A stretch of DNA of 32,774 nucleotides. It comes from Lentisphaeria bacterium. GTDB lineage: Bacteria; Verrucomicrobiota; Lentisphaeria; Victivallales; UBA1829. Under the pieces are notes generated by a model. The model did no database searches, had not been told where the DNA came from, and saw only the letters and a list, made by a program, of their open reading frames with translations. This document shows positions 7,569-16,076 of the stretch, piece after piece. Where the stretch lies: positions 1 through 32,774 of the forward strand of contig JAFTIQ010000067.1 of assembly GCA_017456805.1 (NCBI GenBank), written 5' to 3'. The position numbers were made by a program, and so were the translations under genes. Numbering within the stretch: the first letter of the stretch is position 1; each line of letters starts with the position of its first letter.

Positions 7569-9851
7569 TTATTCTCCTTTGACGTACAGCAGACGGATAT
7601 CGCTTCTGGGGACTCTGAGTTTCAGAGTTTTTCCGGGAGCAAAGGTTTCTCCGTTGCGGAGATCTTTGATGACATTCACTTTTTTGAAGGGGAGCGTCAG
7701 AGAAACGTTCATATCCGGACGTCTGTAATTACCAACCAGAAGAAGCATTTCATTTCCTTTGCGGATCGCGCTTGTGTTCACGCCATCGACGGGGATTTCC
7801 ACGAGTTCTCCATCCATAATCAGATCTTCATAGGGAGCGATCATCCGCAGAGCCTTTGCCATTGCGGCATACTTCAGAGCGTTATCAAAATCCCAGTATG
7901 CATAATAGGTGATCCCCCCTGCCCCGTTGAGAAGAGCTTCCAGAACATTATATTCCACAAACTGCGGTCTGAGTTCACCGTATGTTCCGGCAGTCAGCCA
8001 GGGAATGATGTTACGGTTCTTCATGAGTTTATGAGTCATGCGGATCCGTTCCTGAATCATCCAGGAGCGTTCTCCGATGTACAGACTGGGCTGGGAAATC
8101 GCAATGCTGCGGGGACAAAGCTGAGCCCAATCAAGCACCGGCTGAGAACGATTTTCCACGCCGGGACCCATTCCGTAAAGCCCGATGGGAGGGCATTTGA
8201 TTCCGGCTTCTTCCGCACCGCGCCGGACAGCCGCCTGGAAATCAGCCAATTTTTCTGCAACGACCTTCTTGGTGAAGGCATCCATGGAAGTCATTCCGGC
8301 AGCCTTCATTGCTTCAAGACAGCGGGAACAGCTCTTTGCTGTCACATGGGAACTGTAAAATGCTTCGATATCAAAGAACACATAATCGGGCTTTGATTTG
8401 TAAACGCAAGCCATGATCCGGTTACATTCTTTCTTGTGGAATTCTCCGCGATAAGAGGGACAAACAGCCACGATATTATCAACAAGACAGTTCATTTCAT
8501 GACCTTTTTTCCCTTTTCCGGGCATAGCATGAATGGGGGAATCTGTCATAACCACTTTCATTCCGCGCTTGCGAGCTTCATCAAAAAACGCAATCCGCTG
8601 ATCCCGGTCAGCTCCGCCGAAATAGCGGGGGAATCCGTTGACAGCATTGAAACCGAGCGTCTGCCATGCTTCAAAGAATTCCGGATATTTCCGGGCATCA
8701 TTATCGCCCATCCAAGCGAGACTGACATGGATCCGTTTCAACTGCGGAACTGGTGCGATTTCAATCGCACGGAACGGAAATTCCTGTCTGATGGGCTCCA
8801 CACCTTCGCTGTAAGAGGTGAAATAAGCCTTGCTTCCGGCAGGGATATCTTTCGTAACTTTGAAAAATATTGCGTTCAGCATGTTTCCGCTCCACGGACG
8901 CGGAGTAACCATCAGGGTAAGTTTAACACGTTTCTGTCCGGTTTTCGCCGTGTATTGTTCCGTTTTCTGTGCTTTGGGCTGAAGAACGGTCACGCCTTCC
9001 GGAAGGTCAAGTTCCAGCATCATGGGAGCTTTCTTCTGTCCGGGAGCTCTCATATCGCAATAGGAAAGAAATGAGGGAGTGATAATATTTCTGGAAAGAA
9101 CAAATTCATTCACTTTGGGTCTGACCAGCACACCTTTGGTATAGAAGGGCTTTGCTTCGGTTTTGTAAGCCTCATTGAATCCCGGCTTTTTGGGATTTCC
9201 TTCCATGACAGCCAATTCATCCATGAAGAGTCCTCCGGCAGCAGAAGCAATGGTGAATGCAACATAACGGGCTTCCGCATTGATCTGGAACTCAAAAGGA
9301 TAAACAATTGCCTTTCCGCGTTCTGCCAGATAGAAATTATTCTTGAAATCACTGATTTCCCGATCGGATTCTGCCAGTTTCTGAAGCATTGCCGTACGGT
9401 AATAGTTCTTTCCATCTTTGGAAACGTAAATATCAAACAGTTTCGGGAATCCGAGTGTTTTCTGCACTTCTCCGCCCAGACAGCGGATCACAAGGCGGTC
9501 AACGTTTTTGACTTCGCCGAGGTCGATCTGAAAATTGACGCCGCTGTCAGAGATTCCTCCGAACCAGCCGACGGTATCTTTTTCAAACCAAATCAACCCT
9601 TTGCTGTGAGAAGAGATCTTTCCATCCGTCAAATCAAAAATATCTTTATCATCTTGGGTCAGCTGGTAATTGGTGGGAATGGACCAGGTCAATTTTTTTC
9701 CGCGGGAAAGAATATTCCCCTGAGTCCGTTCGGACCAAAGTTTGTTGTAGTGAGCAATATCTTCCGCTTCACCGCGCTGGACTGCTGTATCCTGAGCGAA
9801 AACAGAAAGTCCTGTCATTGCGAGAGCACAAAGCAATAATTTACAGTTCAT
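7569..9851 (-). CDS. Secreted protein with discoidin-like domain and TIM-barrel region
   Basis: The 760-residue product has a signal peptide (about 1-19, cleavage after SVFA). Residues about 70-235 resemble an F5/8 type C (discoidin) carbohydrate-binding domain, with GVNFQIDLGEVKNVDRLVIR and LFDIYVSKDGKNYYRTAML. A beta-rich linker follows, then from about 370 a TIM-barrel-like region beginning KRIHVSLAWMGDNDARKYPE, with FDEARKRGMKVVMTDSP and a DIEAFY segment whose acids could be catalytic. A short beta domain with IPVDGVNTSAIRKGNEMLLL closes the protein, as in many glycosidases. I infer a periplasmic or surface glycan-active enzyme without naming a known family. It lies third in the LacI operon, 25 bases after the pseudopilin gene. 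Confidence 0.7.
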   Translation of the reverse strand: MNCKLLLCALAMTGLSVFAQDTAVQRGEAEDIAHYNKLWSERTQGNILSRGKKLTWSIPTNYQLTQDDKDIFDLTDGKISSHSKGLIWFEKDTVGWFGGISDSGVNFQIDLGEVKNVDRLVIRCLGGEVQKTLGFPKLFDIYVSKDGKNYYRTAMLQKLAESDREISDFKNNFYLAERGKAIVYPFEFQINAEARYVAFTIASAAGGLFMDELAVMEGNPKKPGFNEAYKTEAKPFYTKGVLVRPKVNEFVLSRNIITPSFLSYCDMRAPGQKKAPMMLELDLPEGVTVLQPKAQKTEQYTAKTGQKRVKLTLMVTPRPWSGNMLNAIFFKVTKDIPAGSKAYFTSYSEGVEPIRQEFPFRAIEIAPVPQLKRIHVSLAWMGDNDARKYPEFFEAWQTLGFNAVNGFPRYFGGADRDQRIAFFDEARKRGMKVVMTDSPIHAMPGKGKKGHEMNCLVDNIVAVCPSYRGEFHKKECNRIMACVYKSKPDYVFFDIEAFYSSHVTAKSCSRCLEAMKAAGMTSMDAFTKKVVAEKLADFQAAVRRGAEEAGIKCPPIGLYGMGPGVENRSQPVLDWAQLCPRSIAISQPSLYIGERSWMIQERIRMTHKLMKNRNIIPWLTAGTYGELRPQFVEYNVLEALLNGAGGITYYAYWDFDNALKYAAMAKALRMIAPYEDLIMDGELVEIPVDGVNTSAIRKGNEMLLLVGNYRRPDMNVSLTLPFKKVNVIKDLRNGETFAPGKTLKLRVPRSDIRLLYVKGE

Positions 9852-9876
9852 CGTTCAAACCTTTCTTACTGATAAA

Positions 9877-10656
9877 TTAGAGATAGGGATCGTAGCCTTT
9901 TTCTTCATCAAACGTCGTTGTGTAATAATAAAGAGCAGTTGTCTTATCATTCCCAACATTCCATGGCAGATAGCTTGCATGTGTCATAAAAAGCCAACGC
10001 TGATTTTCTGCAGCAACATGACCGTCAATATACAGAGTGTTTGATTTACGGGAGTGCCGGAACGTAACGGTGGCATGCTCAGCAAAATGATAACCAAGAT
10101 TTCTCCCCGGGACCGAATATCCTCCGATGTCGTACGTCTTGCTTCTGTCAGATGTGTACCAAGTTTCAGTCACAATCAAATGCTGTGACGGCTGTTTTAC
10201 ACTGGAGGCTTTCACACCGCCGGTCGTCTTGCTCGTCCAAACTCGATTGGTATAATTTTCACGTCCGACGAAATCCCGGTTGATCCCGTAAGAAATATAA
10301 ACTCGCCAGGAAGGATAGACACTTTTCTGAGACGGGCAAATAAAAGCCCCACCACGTGCATAATGTTTGCTGTTAAAATTCATTTCTGCACCCAAAAACG
10401 GCAAGACAACATCACTCCAAAGGGGTTTATTCTTTATATCATTCCAAGCGACTTCTGCACAGGGATAATAATCATCGTAGGCAGCGTTATACATAGCCAA
10501 TGCGATCCCGATCTGTTTCATATTTCCCTGACAGCTTGCCGCCCTGCCCTTTTCTCTTGCTTTGTTCAATGCCGGCAAAAGCATCCCGGCAAGAATTGCA
10601 ATAATGGCAATCACCACCAGCAATTCAATCAGAGTGAACGATTTTCTTGTTTGCAT
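9877..10656 (-). CDS. Pseudopilin-type H-X9-DG protein (DUF1559-like)
   Basis: The 259-residue protein begins MQTRKS followed by [18 protein letters not shown], a type IV prepilin/type II pseudopilin N-terminus with a six-residue leader and the conserved Glu at mature position 5 (residue 11). The residue before the cleavage site is Ser, not the usual Gly. After the helix comes [24 protein letters not shown], typical of the family. Near the end, H201, nine residues, then D211-G212 forms the H-X9-DG motif that defines a family abundant in Planctomycetes, Verrucomicrobia and Lentisphaerota. It would be anchored in the inner membrane and processed by a prepilin peptidase. GAGAGGAAG precedes the ATG. 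It lies between a LacI regulator and secreted enzymes, suggesting a role in displaying or exporting glycan-degrading proteins, which is inference. Confidence 0.88.
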   Translation of the reverse strand: MQTRKSFTLIELLVVIAIIAILAGMLLPALNKAREKGRAASCQGNMKQIGIALAMYNAAYDDYYPCAEVAWNDIKNKPLWSDVVLPFLGAEMNFNSKHYARGGAFICPSQKSVYPSWRVYISYGINRDFVGRENYTNRVWTSKTTGGVKASSVKQPSQHLIVTETWYTSDRSKTYDIGGYSVPGRNLGYHFAEHATVTFRHSRKSNTLYIDGHVAAENQRWLFMTHASYLPWNVGNDKTTALYYYTTTFDEEKGYDPYL

Positions 10657-10686
10657 AAAACTTCCTCTCTTTGGTTGTGTTGTGTG

Positions 10687-11736
10687 TTATCTTATAATCA
10701 ATTCTCCGCGGTAGAATTTTTCTCCGGGGATAAAATGTTCTGCAAGCAAAGCTTCTGCCGCATCATTTCCGATCTGCTTCCTGGGATAACGGATTGATGA
10801 AATATTCGGAACAAGCCTTCCGCAATCACTGTGATCTTCCAGAAACATGATCCTGACATGCTCCGGCAATCCGAGATTCTGCTGAAGAGATATCTGATAA
10901 TTGAATTTCCAACTCAAAGGACATGCCAGAATCAGAGAATCAAAGGGATCCTGTTTGTATGCTGCCTGAATCGCATTGATATCCGATTCCATGGAACTCC
11001 CATCGTTGTACGGCAAATGAATGATATTGCGGAAAAAGAGTTTCCGTTTGGACATCACCTTTTCATATCCTGTCACCAGCGGCTCATCCGGTTCATCCGC
11101 ATATTTGGTTGCAATCGCAGGACGCTGATACCCATGCTCAAGTAAATATTGAACCAATTGGCTCGCGCCGTCAACTGTCATATAAGTAAATAACGCCCAG
11201 TCCTTCACAATGCTTTCGTATGCTGACCGCCAGAAAACCTCTGTTGAAATCATGGAAATCCTGCACCCCCGGCGGGATAATTCCGTCAAGGCTGGAAGAA
11301 ACCATGCGGAATAGGCAATCACTTTGCTGCCCGACCCCAGTTCTTTCAGCCAGGACCATTCAATTTCATTCCGGTTATTTGTCCGGGAAATAGGCAGCAT
11401 TTTTACCTTTGCATCATATTTGCTTGCTGTTTGCAGAACCGCATTGGAAATTTCCACATATTCCGCAATAAAATCGATCGGACCATCCAGAAAATAGGGC
11501 GAAGGCAGCAGCAGAGTAATAACGGAGTCCTTCTTCTCCGGTTCAGCCAAAACCTTTGCGGCCCGCAAATTTCGGGCACTCTGATTGGAGGTATAACGGG
11601 ATTCTGCAAGCGCAACCTTGATTTTTTCCGCCAGTTCAGGTGACACCTGTCCATGGGATTTTCCATTCAAAACCCGGGAGACCGTCATCTGGCTGACTCC
11701 AACCTTTTTTGCAATTTCCTTTAATGTAACTGCCAT
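10687..11736 (-). CDS. LacI-family transcriptional regulator
   Basis: The 349-residue protein has the LacI helix-turn-helix at residues 3-50 (TLKEIAKKVGVSQMTVSRVL, then NGKSHGQVSPELAEKI), followed by a linker and a periplasmic-binding-protein-like sensor domain (about 65-345). The sensor is more divergent than the HTH, and I cannot name its ligand. It heads the four-gene operon, with 30 bases to the pseudopilin gene, so it probably controls its own operon in response to a sugar. Its promoter is near consensus and is overlapped by repeated TAACG elements that fit an autoregulatory operator. The ATG start gives MAVTLKEIAKKVGVS, the standard N-terminus for the family. Confidence 0.92.
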   Translation of the reverse strand: MAVTLKEIAKKVGVSQMTVSRVLNGKSHGQVSPELAEKIKVALAESRYTSNQSARNLRAAKVLAEPEKKDSVITLLLPSPYFLDGPIDFIAEYVEISNAVLQTASKYDAKVKMLPISRTNNRNEIEWSWLKELGSGSKVIAYSAWFLPALTELSRRGCRISMISTEVFWRSAYESIVKDWALFTYMTVDGASQLVQYLLEHGYQRPAIATKYADEPDEPLVTGYEKVMSKRKLFFRNIIHLPYNDGSSMESDINAIQAAYKQDPFDSLILACPLSWKFNYQISLQQNLGLPEHVRIMFLEDHSDCGRLVPNISSIRYPRKQIGNDAAEALLAEHFIPGEKFYRGELIIR

Positions 11737-11756
11737 AAAAAACCTTTTTCCGTTAT

Positions 11757-11764
11757 CGTTAACG
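11757..11764. promoter_or_regulatory. Candidate operator for the LacI-family regulator
   Basis: The palindrome CGTTAACG with a central TA lies at the expected transcription start. Read on the minus strand it is part of three exactly adjacent 6-base units, TAACGT TAACGA TAACGG, and a further TAACGG occurs in the promoter spacer (about 11782-11787). Binding there would block initiation. Recognition by this regulator is inferred from position only. Confidence 0.45.
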
Positions 11765-11766
11765 TT

Positions 11767-11795
11767 ATTATAACATAAACTCCGTTAATTGTCAA
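11767..11795 (-). promoter_or_regulatory. Consensus sigma70 promoter of the LacI operon
   Basis: Minus strand: TTGACA (11790-11795), exactly 17 bases, then TATAAT (11767-11772). Both hexamers are perfect matches to the bacterial housekeeping consensus. Predicted initiation near 11760 gives a leader of about 25 bases. Such a strong promoter makes sense if it is held off by a repressor. Confidence 0.85.
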
Positions 11796-11911
11796 GAGCC
11801 CTTTCTGGAAAAAGTATCTGTTTTTTACTATTATTTTCTGTTACATATACTATCAATAAAAAAACGTCCTGCCAATTCATGAAAAAGATAAAGCAAATAT
11901 TATGATACAGC

Positions 11912-11939
11912 TTGAAAAACAAAAAAAACAGGCTATGTT
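11912..11939 (+). promoter_or_regulatory. Possible promoter of the AGCS symporter gene
   Basis: TTGAAA (11912-11917), 16-base spacer, TATGTT (11934-11939), about 75 bases before the start codon. The match is moderate in an AT-rich region, so this is tentative. Confidence 0.35.
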
Positions 11940-12016
11940 ATGACCGATAGATTCCGTATCTGAAACTGTATAAACAGCTCAGAATAAAGTTAATAAAACG
12001 ATGAAAGCCCCCAAAA

Positions 12017-13405
12017 ATGGAAATGTTACTGGATGCCGTATCCAAAATCAACAGTTGTCTCTCCGATTATATTCTGACGATTCTTCTGGTAGGAGTCGGA
12101 TTATTTTTCACCATCAAAACCCGCTTTGTGCAAGTTCGCTGTTTCAGAGAAGGCTGGCGCAATGCCTTCCGGAAACTCTCCCTTCACGGAGAAAAAAATG
12201 AAAACGGCTTGAGCCCTTATCAGGCATTGGCAACCGCTGTTGCCGCCCAGGTCGGAACCGGCAATATCGTGGGAGCCTCCGGAGCGATCCTCATCGGCGG
12301 TCCCGGTGCAATCTTCTGGATGTGGCTCATCGCCTTTTTCGGAATGGCAACGATCTATGCAGAAGCCGTTCTTGCGCAGGAGACAAGAGTCAGAGAAAGT
12401 GACGGAGCCATTCACGGCGGACCGGTCTATTATATCAAACGGGCATTTCCCAACGGGTTCGGAACCTTTCTTGCAGGAATGTTTGCTGTTGCGCTGACAA
12501 TTTCCCTCGGGTTCATGGGGTGCATGGTTCAGGCGAATTCCATCGGAGAAACCTGCCAGAATGCTTTCTCCATTCCCTCCTGGGGAATCGGAATCGCAAT
12601 TACGATCTTCGCCGCTTTCATTTTTATCGGAGGCGTTCAGAGACTCGCCAGCGTAACGGAAAAAATCGTGCCGGTCATGGCTTTAATCTATCTGCTGGGC
12701 GGACTGATCATTCTTATCATGCGGATCGAATACATCCCTGAAACATTCGGGTACATCTTTAAATACGCCTTCATGCCGGAAGCATTGATCGGCGGCGGGA
12801 TCGGACATGCCTTGAAAACAGCCATCAGCCAGGGCGTGAAACGGGGATTGTTCTCCAACGAAGCCGGAATGGGATCAACTCCTCACGCACATGCTGTCGC
12901 TGACGTGAAAAAGCCCCACGAGCAGGGAACGGTCGCCATGATTGGAGTTTTCATTGATACCTGCATTGTGTTGACAATGACCGCTCTGATCGTGATTTCC
13001 ACGATTTACACAGGCGATGGACCTCTGGCGCATGCAAACGGGACCACATACCAAGGAATAATCAACGGTGCCGGCTTGACCAAGACGAACCTGATGCAGC
13101 ATGCCGTTGCATCTGTCAGCTCCGATGCGGTCGGAAATATTTTTGTTGCGATCTGTCTCTTCTTTTTTGCCTACTCCACGATTCTCAGCTGGAACTATTT
13201 CGGGAAGATCAACTTCCATTACCTCTTCGGAAAAAAGGCAACGATTGTCTATTCGATCCTGTCGCTCTGCTTCATTATGATCGGAACGATGGTCAGAAAT
13301 GATCTTGTCTGGGAGCTTCAGGATATGTTCAATCAGTTGATGGTTCTGCCCAACGTGATCGCGCTTGTCGCTCTCGCAGGACTGGTCAAAAAGAGTGCAT
13401 CCTGA
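12017..13405 (+). CDS. Sodium:alanine/glycine symporter, AGCS family
   Basis: The 462-residue inner-membrane protein would import alanine or glycine with sodium. It has about ten hydrophobic segments. Family signatures include GTGNIVGASGAILIGGPGAI followed by FWMW (about residues 78-101) and NEAGMGSTPHAHAVADVKKP (about 280-299). The length is normal for AGCS carriers. The start is uncertain by two codons (ATG GAA ATG) and no strong ribosome site is visible. A plus-strand frame beginning at 12001 is only a shadow. It is transcribed away from the LacI operon, and purA lies about 210 bases downstream with no clear terminator between. Substrate specificity cannot be read from the sequence. Confidence 0.92.
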   Translation: MEMLLDAVSKINSCLSDYILTILLVGVGLFFTIKTRFVQVRCFREGWRNAFRKLSLHGEKNENGLSPYQALATAVAAQVGTGNIVGASGAILIGGPGAIFWMWLIAFFGMATIYAEAVLAQETRVRESDGAIHGGPVYYIKRAFPNGFGTFLAGMFAVALTISLGFMGCMVQANSIGETCQNAFSIPSWGIGIAITIFAAFIFIGGVQRLASVTEKIVPVMALIYLLGGLIILIMRIEYIPETFGYIFKYAFMPEALIGGGIGHALKTAISQGVKRGLFSNEAGMGSTPHAHAVADVKKPHEQGTVAMIGVFIDTCIVLTMTALIVISTIYTGDGPLAHANGTTYQGIINGAGLTKTNLMQHAVASVSSDAVGNIFVAICLFFFAYSTILSWNYFGKINFHYLFGKKATIVYSILSLCFIMIGTMVRNDLVWELQDMFNQLMVLPNVIALVALAGLVKKSAS

Positions 13406-13614
13406 GATTTTTCACTGAAAAAACCTTGAAAAACGGGGAAAAAGCAAAAAAAAGCATAAATTATATAAAATAGAACTTGCAATTTCAGCAAAGCGGAGAT
13501 ATAGTTCCACTTGTTTTGGACTGTTTTACAGCAAAGCCGGTTTCAAAAGTTCATAAAAATATTTTGGATCGGCTCAACGACTTAATATCAGATCATGTGC
13601 AAAGGAAGATAGAA

Positions 13615-14907
13615 ATGTCAGTCAACGTACTTGTCGGCATCCAGTGGGGGGATGAAGGAAAAGGAAAAATTATCGACGTTCTTACGAGCGGCGCAGAAAT
13701 GGTTGTCCGCTTTCAGGGCGGAAACAATGCAGGTCACACCGTTGAAAACGGCGATGAAAAACATGTGCTGCATCTTGTGCCCTCCGGAATTCTCCGTCCC
13801 GGCGTTCCCTGTGTAATCGGGAACGGCGTTGTCGTCGACCCGATCGAACTGAAAAAGGAAATGGAACTTCTGCGTGACCGCGGAGTGGATATCTCCTCCA
13901 TTCAGGTCAGCTCCCGCTGCCATCTTATTATGCCCTGGCACAAATTGCTGGATGCATTCAACGAAAATACAGCAGCGAAAAAAGGGAAAAAAATCGGAAC
14001 CACCCTTCGCGGGATCGGTCCTTCCTACACTCATAAAATTGCCCGTACCGGAATCCGCGCAGGCGAAATCCTGAACAAGGAAGCCTTCAAAAAGCGGTTC
14101 ATGGAACAGGGTGAAGCATACAACAATCTGTACGTCCCCGCAGGAGCAATTGCACTTGATCTGGAAGCCGCATGGAAAGATGTGGAAGTCGCGCTCGATT
14201 TTGTCAAACCCTATATTTGCGATACCGTCGTCACCATTAATGAAGCTGCTCAGGCAGGCAAAAAAGTCCTGCTGGAAGGTGCTCAGGGAATGTTCCTTGA
14301 TATCGACCATGGAACCTATCCTTTTGTGACAAGCAGCAACACCACAACAGGCGGAGCATGTACCGGAACAGGACTTTCTCCCCGCGCTGTTACACGCGTC
14401 TGGGGTGTGATCAAGGCTTATACCACCCGTGTTGGCGAAGGCCCCTTCCCCACCGAACTTTTCGATGATATGGGCGAACATCTCCGCACCAAAGGCGGCG
14501 AGTTCGGTGCAACCACCGGTCGTCCCCGCCGCTGCGGCTGGTTCGATGCTGTTGCATGCCGTTACAGCTGTATGGTCAACGGTGTTGATTATCTTGCAGT
14601 TACCAAACTTGACGTTCTGGATGGACTCGATACGGTCAAGATGTGTGTCGGTTACAAGATCAACGGTGAAATCGTCCGTAATTTCCCCGCAGAATCCTGT
14701 GCTTTTGCTGATCTGGAACCGGTCTATGAAGATCTTCCCGGCTGGAAAGAATCCACAGAAAACGCACGTTCCTTTGAAGAACTTCCTGTCAACGCCCGGA
14801 AATATCTGGAACGCATGGCAAAGGAAGTCAATGCAAAGATCGGTATTATCTCTGTCGGCCCCAAGCGTGATCAGACCTTTGCGCTAATCCCTGATTGTCT
14901 GGGCTGA
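13615..14907 (+). CDS. purA: Adenylosuccinate synthetase
   Basis: This cytoplasmic enzyme joins IMP and aspartate using GTP to give adenylosuccinate, the committed step to AMP. The product of 430 residues has the usual length. It begins MSVNVLVGIQWGDEGKGKII, which holds the catalytic Asp and the glycine-rich GDEGKGK loop, followed by the FQGGNNAGHTV segment. Later motifs include GTTLRGIGPSYTHK, VLLEGAQGMFLDIDHGTYPF and VTSSNTTTGG. I chose ATG at 13615 because AAGGAAG lies upstream and it matches the family start. A longer frame back to a TTG at 13477 would add 46 unrelated residues. Its stop is separated by one base from the rodA start, so the two are cotranscribed. Confidence 0.97.
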   Translation: MSVNVLVGIQWGDEGKGKIIDVLTSGAEMVVRFQGGNNAGHTVENGDEKHVLHLVPSGILRPGVPCVIGNGVVVDPIELKKEMELLRDRGVDISSIQVSSRCHLIMPWHKLLDAFNENTAAKKGKKIGTTLRGIGPSYTHKIARTGIRAGEILNKEAFKKRFMEQGEAYNNLYVPAGAIALDLEAAWKDVEVALDFVKPYICDTVVTINEAAQAGKKVLLEGAQGMFLDIDHGTYPFVTSSNTTTGGACTGTGLSPRAVTRVWGVIKAYTTRVGEGPFPTELFDDMGEHLRTKGGEFGATTGRPRRCGWFDAVACRYSCMVNGVDYLAVTKLDVLDGLDTVKMCVGYKINGEIVRNFPAESCAFADLEPVYEDLPGWKESTENARSFEELPVNARKYLERMAKEVNAKIGIISVGPKRDQTFALIPDCLG

Positions 14908-14908
14908 T

Positions 14909-16072
14909 ATGCCATCCTTCTTCACCAGAAAAAAAAATGACGGATCTCAGGCTCTTTCTGTCCTGAGATCCGTTTTTTTCCGTTTTGATTTTCTGCAGAT
15001 CATTCCGATGTTCCTTCTTTTGCTTATTGGAGTTCTTTTTGTTTATGGGATTGGTCAGCAAGTTGGAGGAATCGGAGCAGAGATCTATTGGCGGAGGCAG
15101 ATCCAATGGGCAGCGGTCGGTCTGATTTGCTGGCTGACGACTGCTCTTCTGGATTACCGGAAATATGGAGTAATTGCCCTTTTTCTCTGGCCGGTAAGCA
15201 TTGCATTACTGCTGATCGTCCTCAAATTCGGGGTGGATCGATTCGGCGCAAAACGCTGGTTTTCTCTCTTCGGTTTCAGTGTCCAGCCCTCAGAAATTGC
15301 GAAAATCTGCACTATTATTTTCCTTTCCTGGCTTCTCTCCAGAAAGGATATTGATGTCAATAAGATCAAATGGTTTTTCCTGTCGGTGCTGATTCTTGGG
15401 ATTCCGGCATTTCTGATTTTCTGTCAGCCGAACTTGAGTACGGCGCTGACTGTCGGGATCTGCGGGACAGCTGTTATTTTTACAGCCCGGTTGAAGTTTA
15501 AAATCATTCTTCTGATTCTTGCGCTCATGGCAGTGTGTGCGCCTGTCGGATACAGTATGCTGCGGGATTACCACAAACAGCGGATTGCTGTTTTTCTGGA
15601 TCCGTCGAAAGATCCGCTGAATGCCGGCTGGAATCAGATGCAGTCTGAACTGGCCGTGGGCAGCGGAGGCTTTACGGGGAAAGGGTTCATGCACGGCACT
15701 CAGAACTATCTTGGATATCTGCCGCAAACGGTTTCCAACTCTGACTTTATTTTTTCAGTGATTGCGGAAGAAACAGGATTTCTCGGAGCGATCACTGTGG
15801 TTGCTTTATACGTTCTGCTTCTATGTTCGATTTTCGGCACTGCCCTTACCGCGTCGGATGATTTCGGCAGATATCTTTGTGCCGGGATCGGGACGATGTT
15901 TGCGCTGCACTCCATTGTAAATATGGGCATGACGATCCGGATGATGCCTGTTACCGGGCTGCCGCTTCCGCTGGTGAGCTATGGCGGAACATTTATGGTT
16001 GTGGCACTTCTTTCGCTGGGGATTGTGCAATCGGTTTATGCCAGACGCACGATTCCGGATCCGGAAGATTAA
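14909..16072 (+). CDS. rodA: RodA/FtsW-family peptidoglycan glycosyltransferase
   Basis: The 387-residue SEDS-family membrane protein polymerises glycan strands from lipid II, working with a class B PBP. Visible motifs are GAKRWFSLFGFSVQPSEIAK, SDFIFSVIAEETGFLG with the conserved Asp, and PVTGLPLPLVSYGG near the end. Around ten hydrophobic segments are present. The length suits RodA better than FtsW, but the assignment between the two rests on that. One oddity: the common PDxGT motif appears as QPNLSTAL, with Asn in the place usually held by Asp. It starts one base after the purA stop and ends 4 bases from the converging GHL10 gene, leaving no room for a terminator between them. Confidence 0.88.
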   Translation: MPSFFTRKKNDGSQALSVLRSVFFRFDFLQIIPMFLLLLIGVLFVYGIGQQVGGIGAEIYWRRQIQWAAVGLICWLTTALLDYRKYGVIALFLWPVSIALLLIVLKFGVDRFGAKRWFSLFGFSVQPSEIAKICTIIFLSWLLSRKDIDVNKIKWFFLSVLILGIPAFLIFCQPNLSTALTVGICGTAVIFTARLKFKIILLILALMAVCAPVGYSMLRDYHKQRIAVFLDPSKDPLNAGWNQMQSELAVGSGGFTGKGFMHGTQNYLGYLPQTVSNSDFIFSVIAEETGFLGAITVVALYVLLLCSIFGTALTASDDFGRYLCAGIGTMFALHSIVNMGMTIRMMPVTGLPLPLVSYGGTFMVVALLSLGIVQSVYARRTIPDPED

Positions 16073-16076
16073 CGGG

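Noticed and set aside
13406..13440. Terminator after the AGCS symporter gene
   Set aside because: The only hairpin (TTTTTC/GAAAAA) is too weak and AT-only to call.
13477..13614. Upstream extension of purA from a TTG codon
   Set aside because: The added 46 residues do not resemble PurA, and the internal ATG has a proper ribosome site and the family N-terminus.
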